This document shows, one piece after another, positions 36,801 to 47,589 of a DNA stretch of 64,000 nt. Position numbers and translations under genes: made by a program. The notes beneath the pieces are model-generated. The model did no database searches. It was not told the DNA's origin and was given only the letters and a program-made list of their open reading frames with translations. Origin of the DNA: Davidsoniella eucalypti (taxonomy: Eukaryota; Ascomycota; Sordariomycetes; Microascales; Ceratocystidaceae). Numbering within the stretch: position 1 is the first letter of the stretch; every line of letters begins with the position of its first letter. Where the stretch lies: assembly GCA_004009845.1 (NCBI GenBank), contig RMBW01000004.1, forward strand, positions 558,001 through 622,000, given 5' to 3'.

Positions 36801-38858
36801 AAGGGCGCTAGAAGGAAAGCAAAAGTACTGCCTGTGTGGGCTTTAGTTGCACAAGTAAACTAGCGTCCTTGCAGCTAGAATTCCTCCTACAAGAGGCGAA
36901 CCACAGCTTTATAGATAGAGTAGCCCTTCTGGAGCTGTCGTGTCCTAGCCTGCCGCCTAGATACACAGAACATATATGCTTATATAGATAGTTATGACTA
37001 TTTTGTGAGGCGATATATGGTACTATTCAATAGCTGTAATGTGCCTAGACAGAACCTAGACTCGGGCGATCACCGTAGCCTCGAGGCCCATCTAGCCCAT
37101 ATTATTGAAGAAATATTATTAGAAATCACTTCACAATCATGCAGATACAGATAGCTTGGGTATGTATGTACAGGACTTTCAAAGCCCTTCTTCGCGCCCT
37201 TCTAACGGAAAAGACCCAAGGAAAACAACGCCAAAGTACCAATATCAATGAGTACATATCTCGCTCCATCACGTTTAGGACTCCTCTTTTGCTCTCCAAG
37301 CGAACACTGTCTGATGTTCCATTGGTATTGGTAGGAGCATAGAAAGGACGTCATGTCGATCAGTGCCATCCGGGCCTGTACAAAGACATCCATTTTTACG
37401 TTCCGGCTAGCTTCTCGCTAGAGTAGTATTGATGCTAGTAGTGCCAGAAGGAGGCATTGTTTGTGATACTTATCCAGGCTGGCCTTCCAAGCCATTTCCC
37501 TTCCGTGTGACAATGCAAGGTATCATTGGGGGATACACCCTCTCAAAAGACGACCTGGGGCCGGTTTCACGTCACGTCTTCCTCACTAATTACCATTGCT
37601 GGTGAGCCTAACTACTAGCTATCATACATCGAGCAAGCAAATTGTAATTTTCCGGGCGGCTTCACAACGGGAAACGTGCAGATGCTGAACAACCATTACA
37701 GCTGCAGTTGGCGACTAGCGGGCTAATAGTTGCAAATATCGCTCTTTTTGAGTAGTAAATGGTACCCCAGACGGACAAACGGATGGGCCGTGTTGTTGTA
37801 GGATGTGGATGTTCTGTTGGTCAAGCCTGTACTGTTAAGGGTTTAGACCCTATTTAAAGCAACATGCTGTGGTGTTTATGAATTAAAAAAAGAATCTTGG
37901 TTGAAATAAAAGCCAAGCAGTAGCAGATAAGGATTAACAAAGACGTCAGTTTAAATTAATGAGTTGAAAGTATTTCTTATCATTCTGTAAAGATACGAGC
38001 TGGCATCTTAATTCCGTGTGTGTACTATAAAATTCAAGGGTTACTCATTCCAGGCCGCTATACATCATATCATGATTACTGCCTGTTGAATTTGAGTTAT
38101 GGCAATACAGCCTATAGATATGCCGATAAGCCCGACATCAGCACAAGCTCCATTATCTAGCGTTCCGCCTTATCGTGATACAGAAGCTTACAGTCGTATC
38201 TATTCATAATTTTTGATACGCCCGAGCACATCAGCAGATACTTCATTGCCTCTCTCCATATTCTAGCATTTGTTTCCTGACATCAGTCACGTTTGCTCGC
38301 CTACCTAGTCTACTGACTTGTATTCTGTACACATGCAGGCCAGTCATCTTCTTAGACTTGGACTTGGATTGATAGGAAGGCGGCAACGGTCTTTTTTTTC
38401 CCCCCGTCGAGGCCCCTCGCACGCTTACATCAAGAGGGAGGGAGGGGGCGTGCACATACAAATCTAATACAAGTTAGCTTCGAACCGGCTGTCTCTTATT
38501 CGATATCGCTGCGTCTGCCGCAAAGAGAGAAAGGACAGCTTATCCGCTGCTTACAGAGATATTGTATCTGTAGCCGTAGCAATAGCGTAAAGGCAGCCAA
38601 CCAACGGATTTGCTATATCCCACCTCTTTATGTTCATGGCACTCGCAAAATACGCCTCACTATCTCCCCGCTCCGGAGATATTACCAGTATATTTGAGAA
38701 AAGTACATTTCTTAGCCGTCAATACAACCTCTACGGAGAGGCCTTCACCATATAGACTCTTGAGCCACCGAAAGATTGTGCCTCAAAGAGTGCAGATATC
38801 GCCATCCACACCCTTCCCTTTTGAGCAAACACGCCTGTTTCTCGCTATCACGGCAGCG
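33822..38858. other. Long gene-free divergent interval (about 5 kb)
   Basis: This lies between the 5' ends of the P450 and the DHODH gene. It is AT-rich, and no open frame has motifs or coherent splice extensions. Minor structure includes a G8 run near 34,271 and T-runs. The last 250 bases before the DHODH start are open in frame with it but read as leader. It could hold long regulatory sequence, non-coding RNA or unrecognisable transposon relics. Confidence 0.55.
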
Positions 38859-39863
38859 ATGTCCTCTGCCGTGCCTGTGAAACTGGACTTCTCTCCGCCG
38901 CTGCTTAACTCGGCTAGTCCGTGGGCCACTGACCTGTCCTTCCTTCGGCCATTGTACGCCTCGCCGTCGACTGGTGCCATCACTACCCGTACTTCGTTGT
39001 TAGACGGCTTTGCCCATTCTGATGCCTCGCACCGATTCCTATTCTTCGATGCGCGGGATTCCTCGTCGAGTAGCGCCTCAAACCCGCCTGCGTTTCCCTC
39101 TTCCTACGGTGTAGACAAAACGACCGATCGTACCGCGTCGCTGAACAATCTCGGATATAGCCCACACCCTCTTTCACAATACATCTCATACGTCCGTGCT
39201 CTGGCTGCCGAATTCCCGCATAGCACCAAGCCGATCATTGTCAGTGTGACCGGCCCCGTCGCCGATGTTTGTACATGTCATGCTGCCCTAGTCTCACTCC
39301 AAACTGAGCTGGCCGCAAGCAATCGCCATATACCGCTTGCCATGGAAGTAAACCTCAGCTGTCCCAACATTCATGGTGCTCCACCGCCCGCTTATGACGG
39401 CCCTGCCCTATCAAGCTACCTTGCCGGTCTGCCCGTAGCCACCGCTGTTCCTATAGGTATAAAGACTCCGCCGTATACGTACGCTGGACAGTTTGATATG
39501 CTGGGAGCGGCTCTTGTGGCCTCACGCGCGGGTGCGAAATTAAGCTTTCTGACGGCTACCAACACACTGGGTTCCTGCTTGGTGATTGGGAATGATGGGA
39601 CGCCGATTTTGCCGGGCTTAGGCGTCGGTGGCATGGCAGGGCCTCCACTGCACCCTCTAGCATTAGGAAATGTTGCGGCTATCAGGAAGATACTTGACGC
39701 AGCTCCAGAACTTCGCCATATTGACATCATTGGTGTAGGTGGCGTGAGTGATGCCGATGGCTTTAGGAGAATGAGGTCTGTAGGAGCTACATTCGTTGCC
39801 ATGGCCACATCATTGGGCATTCAAGGCCCTGCAGTCTTTGACATGATTGTAGCAAATATGTGA
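38859..39863 (+). CDS. Dihydroorotate dehydrogenase, class 1A (fumarate-type) family
   Basis: This is a flavin enzyme of the class 1A family, like yeast Ura1, which oxidises dihydroorotate to orotate in the cytosol with fumarate as acceptor. It is single exon, 334 aa. The frame is open further upstream to 38610, but MSSAVPVKLDFSPPLLNSASPWA is the natural family N-terminus. Key segments are ASLNNLGYSP (substrate/FMN loop), the active-site loop EVNLSCPNIHG (catalytic base Cys at about residue 168), and AVPIGIKTPPYT. The FMN-phosphate region is IIGVGGVSDADGFRRM. No mitochondrial presequence or membrane helix is seen, unlike class 2. The exact in vivo role is not provable, because most filamentous ascomycetes rely on a mitochondrial class 2 enzyme for UMP synthesis. 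Confidence 0.88.
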   Translation: MSSAVPVKLDFSPPLLNSASPWATDLSFLRPLYASPSTGAITTRTSLLDGFAHSDASHRFLFFDARDSSSSSASNPPAFPSSYGVDKTTDRTASLNNLGYSPHPLSQYISYVRALAAEFPHSTKPIIVSVTGPVADVCTCHAALVSLQTELAASNRHIPLAMEVNLSCPNIHGAPPPAYDGPALSSYLAGLPVATAVPIGIKTPPYTYAGQFDMLGAALVASRAGAKLSFLTATNTLGSCLVIGNDGTPILPGLGVGGMAGPPLHPLALGNVAAIRKILDAAPELRHIDIIGVGGVSDADGFRRMRSVGATFVAMATSLGIQGPAVFDMIVANM

Positions 39864-40034
39864 TACATTGAAGACGGGCAAAGATACAATGTAGATATAT
39901 TAATCTGACCGGAGAATGATTATGTGGTTGTCCTATATACAGAAGGTGTATCTATAAAACGACGATCCCATCCACTCTAGAATGACATCATGCAAGCAAA
40001 TCAAGAAACAAGTAATATCTTCGTTTATACCAAC

Positions 40035-42986
40035 TCATAATGCAGATGTGATGAACTGTGGTTCATCACTTTCGGGATGAGCGGGCAAACCGCCTGATGC
40101 ACGTGAACCAGCAGACCCTGCGGACAAGGCATAGTCATGCGCTGACATGCGAGCAAACGCTTCACGGGAAGTATTTGCATCGGTAGCCGTAGAAGTAGGC
40201 TTTCTACTAGTATTGCCACCCACAATATTCTCCGCCATGCCCCCACGCTTCTCTTGGTCAGATTTTGTATACCGCAGTGGATCAGAGAGTAAGCGAGCGC
40301 CCGAGTGGAAGTTGAGTAACATGGGATAGATGAGAGTAACGCACTGAAGGCCAGCTAGTAGGAAAAAGGAAGACCGGACAGTGCCGCCACAGATAACAAT
40401 CCCAAACTGAACGAACAGCCAGGCTGCGGGACCACTCGCTGCCATGGTCATGAATGCTCCTGCTGCTTTCATGCGCTCGCCTTGGCCACGAAGAGCGGAA
40501 ACGAAGATGAGTGGCCAGATGGGCCCCATGAATAGGTTTGTCAGGGCAATAGGAATGCATATGTATCCAAAGTTTGGGTTTGGGCGGTACAGAGACATGC
40601 ATATCTCCATTGATATGCACATAGTGACACATGTGGTAAGCATGATGCGTGGCTTAGGTAACCAGATCCAACGAACTCCAAGATACAAGAAAAGCGCAGC
40701 CAGGAAACGCCCACTGGCAAAGCAGCCCTGGAAGATGTAATAGTAGCCCGAGTCGCTCAGTGAGTAGCCTGGAAAGGAGGTGTTTGTGTCGAAAACGCCG
40801 GTTATCATGGCAGATTTGCCGGTTTGCGGGTTGGAAGGGTTGGTCGATAGTAGAAGCGCAGTGGCAAATGTGCGTAGACAGCCTTGTGCCGCTGTATATG
40901 TCCACTGGCTTATGACAGATATCAACAGACAGATAGACCGCAACTGCATCAGTCCAAAGAACGCTTTCTTGTCTGCTCGGACTGGCAATAGATTGGAGTA
41001 GGCTTTGAGGTCTCGATCGGTAACTTCGGGGATTGGCAGGTAGTAAAACAGCATGGCTAGTGATACGCAAAGCAAGGTTATGGCAAGGTATGTCCACTGA
41101 ACGTTGATGAGTGCGGTAGACTCGTTTATATTCTTGAGTGAGATGTCCCTGAAAAACACACGCTTGGCGAGAGCATTAGCACCAAGAGAACCAGTAGCTT
41201 GAACGCCTTGAGATAGCATAAGTCGCATCTCGGCATAGGGCTCGGGGCCGCAAAGTGCTAGAAAGGTATTTGCGCCTGTTTCCAGGATAGCCAGCCCAAG
41301 ACCGACCACGAAGTTGGACACCATGAAACCGCCGTACGAGTTGGTCACCGCCGAGGGCCAGAAGATTATGGTGCCCGTACCATATATACAGAGCCCGGTC
41401 ATGAACAGAGTCTTGAAGCCACCGATACGATCAGTGCCGCGAGGGTGGCGGTGGGCGAGTAGTTGGTGCTCATCGCGGCGCAGAATCCAGTTGCCGATCA
41501 GGGGGCCAAAAACATACCCGCCTCCAAAGTATATAGTTTGCAGGCTGAGAGTGTTGGAAGTCCGCATTCCCGTGGTCAGCGATACTGCGTTGTTCAGGGT
41601 GTTGAGCAGTCCGTAGGAGAACCCCCACAGCAGAAATAAACTCGTGACATAGCTGCAGTATTTCCAGGACTGCTTGACAGTGCATCCGAATAGTCTGTCT
41701 GGAGGCTTTTCGATCTCGACAAATCCAAAATAGATTCCGGTCTGTTCCACGGTTGTCCCGGTTCTGTTGGTAGGAATTTCGGATATTGACGGCATCGTGG
41801 CAAAAGTGCTGGCCCTCGCTCGCCGCTCGTGGATTGTTGACATGTCTCCCTCGTCGATGTCGGTATTCTCAGTCAGAAACTCGAGCATGCTGACGTTGCG
41901 GTCGTTTGTGGGAGACGTGGTTGGAGGAGCGGCAGTACTGTGGGAAGTCGGCTCGTTGTTGGCGTTGTTTGTGGCCGACTTCTCATCGCAAAATTGAGAA
42001 AGGCTGGTGTTCGTCGGGTAGTTAGGGTCGACAACTAGAATTGGGATAAGGCGAGTTATGAGGGGCTTCAACGTGGGTATGCAGGCGCAGATAAGGCCTA
42101 CGTTGACTTCTACCAGGCTCCAACAGAGAGCCCGAGAAGCATGCCAGGAGAACTCGGGCTGTCCCCCGAACATGGCCTCTTGTTTCGACGATGGTTCAGT
42201 GGGCACGATCGATACGGCTTTCTGGAGATAGTAGATCCGTACGACGTCGATGATCGTCACGAAGATGCCGAGTAGAAAAGTGCCTACTAGTATTGCCTTT
42301 TGCCGCGACGCAAGCCTCATACTCGTGAGAACAGGAAGCGGCAGCACCAGGATGGCTAGATCGGTAATGATGTTGACTGGAGCCGCACAGATAAATTCTG
42401 TGAGCAATGGAATACACTTCGTTCCCTCAGTCCAGGATCCCCAGCCGGCCTTGATAGGGCTGCATTGGAAGATATTCATCAGCGTGAGGACGGCACCTGC
42501 GAGATTGACGATACCAAGAGTTACCCAAGAAGTGAGCCGTAATACCGCGTTGGTGTTTTTGCTCAGTCGCAGGTAGAACATGAGAATGCTGGTTTTGGTT
42601 GCCATCAAGGCTGGGTTCTAAGAATCTTGAGTCAGCTGAGTTCCTTGGTGTTGCGAGTCTGTGGCTGAGGCTAATGCTTAACATACGTAGAGGATGGAAA
42701 ATACATATTCACAAGTCCGTAGAGGCCGGTCATCTGAAGATGAGATATCACGGTCGTGGCGGCCGAGTCCCTTCGAGACTCCATAATCTATAGTGACAGC
42801 TAGTCCGATGGAGATTATCCAAGCAACAACTAGAGCCCAATCGTCGATGGTGAAGTTTCTGACGATGTATAGTCGGCAGTATAGGCGGAAGACAACAAAT
42901 ACAGTGGCAAGAGCTATGGTGCTAGTTACAACGCTGAAAACCCACGGCCCGCGATCTGGGATGCCTGGTGGTGATGTGATGCCCAT
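40035..42986 (-). CDS. Fusion: fungal rhodopsin-like (Pth11-related) domain + FHS-type MFS transporter
   Basis: This is a predicted polytopic membrane protein of about 960 aa. Exon 1 is 42986-42687, the intron is 42686-42618 and exon 2 is 42617-40035. Residues 1 to about 300 form the seven-helix fungal rhodopsin/Pth11-like domain: FRLYCRLYIVRNFTIDDWAL, then NPALMATKTSILMFYLRLSK, and then CIPTLKPLITRLIPIL. A polar Ser/Thr/Asn linker of about 100 residues follows. From about residue 405 to 855 lies a twelve-helix MFS domain of the fucose-permease (FHS) type, with LLWGFSYGLLNTLNNAV, YFGGGYVFGPLIGNW, and GLGLAILETGANTFLALCGP. The cytosolic tail is polar. The domain junction lies inside one uninterrupted exon, so it is not a gene-prediction artefact. 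The ligand and the cargo are unknown. Confidence 0.88.
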
Positions 42987-45288
42987 GGCAGAGACGAAAC
43001 CTTGGCGTGTTGAGTGGTTGGAAAAAGTTCAGTTCTGAACTTTGATATCTGCTGTTACTGAGGCATCTAGGCGGTTGGTCTGTGTGAAGAGGACGTGAGT
43101 AGATAGTTGACGCGTTGTTGATGTCGGAATATAGTGTCTATATAGTAGCTATAGATAGCTCGAGAAAAGATATATAATCAACCATCAGTTGGCTGTGGCA
43201 AATCTCGTATGTTTGAGGGCACCGGCGTACCGTAATAATTCTATCTTAGCGTGTATTGGTCCTCTTCTCGGCTTGACGGGAAGAGCTGGCTATCCAGTGA
43301 AAGTCTGTATGGGGGGGGGGCGAATAACTCTAGTTGGTGGGTCGAGTAAGGCGATAGAAATGCATATGTGATATTCACAAAGCCAGATGCCCAACTAGAT
43401 TCTCACGGATGAAAGTCAAGATTATATTAGTAAGAGATATGGTATGGTTAAATGTTGAAGATTCATAAGCAGCAAGTTACTACATTATAGCTCCCTTTCT
43501 ATAACACAGTTGCCGGTTATTGACGCCACTAACATGGTAACGAGCTGCTTGCATCGAGATAATCTCATAGAGCCCGTGCCTCCCTCCCTTCCGAGACAAT
43601 CTTCAGGCTTACTATCGAAAATAATAGTCAAAAGCCCAGATGGAATGTAGAGTTTCACTTCTAACATGCCTGGGGCAAAACTACTACTGAAGTCCACTAT
43701 GCTTATGGTAGTGTATCTACGAAGTTCTGCAGAAGGTAGATGCCAGGTAGTAACCATACTGTAAGAAACCATGATAAATGTTCTGTATCTCAGTGGCCTG
43801 TCACTGTTGAGAAGTAGGCTGTCCTTCACCTTACATTGTATACTAGTATCAGCTCAGGGCTGTGTATCTTAGGATACCGAAGTGCTACATACCATTAAAG
43901 CTCCATTTCCACCTTAACAAAAATAAAATTAAAAAATAAAAAATAAAACTTCTAACATGCCAGAACCATTACCTATCAAGGAAATAGAAAGATAGTAGTA
44001 GCTCGCTTAAAATCTTAACTTTTGCCCCAACGCCTCCGCAATTCAGGCACTTCCTTCGGCTTCGTTTCAGGCATGTGAAATCCGGGGTTCTACAGATAGT
44101 TGCTTTGGCACGATATATGTAAGCTTATATCTTGGGCCATGTAAGAGGGCAGCTGTCGATCATCACAGATGTTCATGTCATGCTAATTTGGTGCACCACA
44201 TGATGGCTTCTTAGATACACGACCTGTGATCTGCTACGATAAACACGGGTACATCTTCATATCTATTTCTAGTCATGATAACAACTAAGGTTTGGGGCAT
44301 TATAGCCTTGAAGATTTTCGGTGTGGCCTAATCATAATAGGCTACTACATAGTCACTTGATGACCTTCTGGGTTGACTCAACTTGCCACAGCACACGCAA
44401 ATCTGCAGTTTTAGGGCCAAATATTATACACATATTCTCACGTGTTGAAAGAACCATAGGGTTAACAGGGTTAGCTCGAAAGCTCAGAGCTGGTTGGTTT
44501 TAAAACACATGTATTGTTAACTATTTGCCTCATGAAATTCCTCACTAGCGTAGCTTTAGCAGCTTATTGCATAAAACTACTTTACGTGGAAGTCGATTTT
44601 TGCGTAGTATGATGTGTGTTATCATATTTTCTATGATTTTTAGTTTATGCACAGAAATACCACGATGATTATATGTAATATATATAGGCCACCAAGTTTA
44701 CATCCAAACTAGTTTTGCCTGTACTATATCTCTAATGAACATGCTATACAGTATGTCGCATGTTTTGCTTCATGTCCTCTTTCAACGAGTTAGCTTAAAT
44801 TTTGTGTTTTTCTAGTATTCTTTTTTGAATAGAGTCTATACACTATTGAGTACAAGCATATGAAAAGAGAGGAGTCCTATCTGATCGCTGCTCTTCACGA
44901 AGGTCTGATTAGTGATGAGATGGAAGTTAAAATGGAAAGACGAAAAATAGCAAGAAATTATTCTTGTATAAAAGGCAGTACAAAATGAAACTGGAACTCA
45001 AATTTGAACACTTGAACGGAATTGACTCCACCTACAATAATGAAATCAGCTTGTTAGGATATACAAATATTGTAAGCCCTGCAGATTTTGGGGGAAAAAA
45101 TATATAATTTAAGGTAGTTAGACCATCTTGCTGCTATCAAAGTCGCAACTCACTTGTCATGTATGTTACTTGTGGTTGACAAAATAACAACAGGAAGATC
45201 GAGAAATGATATTGTCAGGTTGTCGATACACAGATTCTAGTCCTATGATAGCCCCATTAAACCAATAAGCTATAATATTTAGTAACAT
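42987..45288. other. Intergenic interval upstream of the rhodopsin-MFS gene
   Basis: This is 2.3 kb of AT-rich sequence, with a G10 run at 43311-43320 and telobox-like TAGGGTTA words at about 44457-44472. A small minus-strand frame at 43485-43829 has no recognisable features. No gene is supported. Confidence 0.6.
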
Positions 45289-46944
45289 TCATATAACCCC
45301 AATAGTTGAAATTTGACCGCTGGCGTCTGCCGCAACAATCTTGCTAGGCTTGACAGAGAGTGTCTGGAAAGTCATGTGGTTCCGGTTATCACCTAAACCC
45401 AACTGACCAAAGTTCCCACGACCTGTAACCCTAGCGGTACCCGTCTCACTGATCAAAATGGTATGCTCATGGCCACACGATATGCCAGAAATTCTCTCAC
45501 TGCCAATGTTGGCCTTGGTAGGTTTCAAACACATACAGGCAGCGCCTTTCGAGTTTTCACGAATCAGCTCAGTATTCGTGAGTTCACTAGCAGTGAACTG
45601 AATTCCAAGTTGACCTTGTTCCAGGCAGCCCCAGACAAAGACATCACCAGAATGAGATAACGCAACCGAGTGGTAACTGCCACCTGTGACAGCCACAATG
45701 TTATGCTCATTCAAAGCAGAGATACGAATGGGCATTGCTATAACAGCGTGATCTTGGCCTGCTGATTTCACATCACTTGTCTCACCAAAGCGATTGGTAC
45801 CCCAACCCCAGACACTATGATTCTTATCAATAAAAAAGCTGTGGTTTGTACCTGTACCAATTGACACAATGAGGCCACAAGATACACGGATTGGGGCAGG
45901 AATCAATGGACTCGGGGCAAAACGGCCGCGAATTACACGACCTAGTTGCCCAAAATCATTATTGCCCCAGCTCCAGGCAGTATGCTCGTTGTCGAGAGCA
46001 ATGACATGATTGGAGCCACAAATGATATCAATGATGGGCTTAGGGGTTTCCACTAAGCATGGCGCATACTGTGTTCTAACAAGTCTGCCTTTTGAGTTGT
46101 AGGTAAAGCCCTTTTGGCCATCGTTGTTCTAAAGATCCAATAGTTAGTCTTGATCATAAACTCTGATACATAGTATTTAGACTCACTATAAACGTTCCCC
46201 AGCCATAAACCTTGCCACCAGTTGACAGTGCAAAGCTAGCATTATCAGAAACAGCAACTTTGGTAATAATTTCACTAGTAGGTATCCCAGTGACAAAGTC
46301 GGGATTGTCATCGTAGGAATCAAAGGTATCTAAGATGTCAAAGGTGTCCGATGCATCGTCGGCTTGTGTGCTGACGCGTCTGTGAAGGGCAAAATTGTCG
46401 GCAGTATTTCTTCCAAGGACGCCATGACTATTGACACCCCAGCTGATGACTCTTCCATCACTAGTAACGGCTAGAGTGTGTGTGCTACCACAAGCAAACT
46501 GGATAATTTGAAAGTCATGGATGTGTCTAACGCCATAGGATAAAGCTTCGAGAGCAATTCTAGGGTTGGGTGACGGTCTAGCACCGAACGTCATAATAGT
46601 CAAATGATCCGTAGGGATCTTATTTAGAGGGCTAAAGTGCGTCATTTTAGTCTTTTTGGGGAGCTGTTCGGACACATCGATATCTTCATCTTCGCTATGA
46701 AAGGCATCATGTCCACGTTTCTCTTTAATGTTAAGATTAATAAAACTTTCTATATATTAATCGTATGTAGGGCAATAAACTTACGTGGAAGGCGCTTTGG
46801 CGAGGTATCTTGAGTAAGTTTGTACGAGCTGCTACCATCTATCAGTATGTTAGTCTGGTATACAGTCAACATGGCTATATCTCTTCGCTCACCTAGTGAT
46901 TCTGGAATGTTTTTGTTTCCAGCAACAGAGACTTGAGCTGCCAT
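45289..46944 (-). CDS. RCC1-family beta-propeller protein (diverged Ran-GEF-like)
   Basis: This is about 493 aa; the exons are 46944-46893, 46838-46785, 46722-46187 and 46128-45289. It has RCC1-type blades: VISWGVNSHGVLGRNT, KVYGWGTFI joined to NNDGQKGF, AWSWGNNDFGQLGR, VWGWGTNRFGETS, DVFVWGCLEQGQLGI and RVTGRGNFGQLGLGDNRNH. Spacing and the acidic insert (about residues 140-165) follow the layout of fungal RCC1, the nuclear exchange factor for Ran. Blade 1 is degraded: the expected FGxGxxxELGLG-type segment is replaced by FGARPSPNP. Codon choice and residue identity are loose compared with neighbouring housekeeping genes. It may be the real Ran GEF of this genome or a diverging paralogue. The N-terminus is assembled from two very short exons and is less certain than the propeller. 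Confidence 0.8.
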
Positions 46945-47589
46945 TTTTTTGCGTAGAAAAGATTGTCAGAAATGGATATCCAAAAAGTAATATTATGATG
47001 ATAAGTGTTGACATTCAATGTGCAAGTATGTGACCTTGAAGAGCAAATCATGATACTTTATAAGCAAAAAACAATATGTATATGCGCCATGGGTAGCTTA
47101 GCGAAGTCAAAGAACGAAGCACCATTTTCTCGGTTTTTCTTTGGACTTTCTTGGCTCATTCTATTTTTAATCATTCTTTGAAGTCTTCGTCATTGGTGTA
47201 TCTCGACGAATCTTCATTCAAAGAAACATGTACTACAAGTCCTGAATAGGAAGAATGTGGTTTGTCATACATTAGTGGGGCACCAAAGCTTATCTAAGCT
47301 TATAGGACTCTTTCGCGGCTAAAACCCGGTAGAAGCCACATGCGGCTCTTGATTCTATGCATTTCCATTTACTTGGACTTATCTTTATCTATTACAAGGT
47401 TAACAGGCCGTTCTAGTTCTTGGTCTTGTCTGGCTTTCATTCAACTTTTATATTTATTTTTGGTCGCATTCGGCCCGGTGTCAGTCACTTATACCGTAAT
47501 TTGTTTATATTCATACGCCTTCTTTCTTCATTCCAATTTATCTTCATTATTAATTACTGTACTCTCCCCTATCATCCATCTCTTTCAAC
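46945..47589. promoter_or_regulatory. Divergent promoter of the RCC1-like gene and BUD27
   Basis: This is 645 bases between two start codons. It contains ATTAGTGGGGCA at 47271-47282 followed by a duplicated AAGCTTAT/TAAGCTTAT. The AGTGGGG word also occurs upstream of NudC, TFB3 and MSD1. T/C-rich sequence precedes the BUD27 start. Confidence 0.5.

Noticed and set aside
38610..38858. Upstream 83-codon extension of the DHODH frame
   Set aside because: It is open by chance. It is Pro/Ser-rich without a mitochondrial presequence pattern, and the class 1A family starts at the MSSAVPVKLDF methionine.
43485..43829. 114-codon minus-strand frame downstream of the RCC1-like gene
   Set aside because: It has no motifs, no good start context and no splice partners, and it is consistent with chance.
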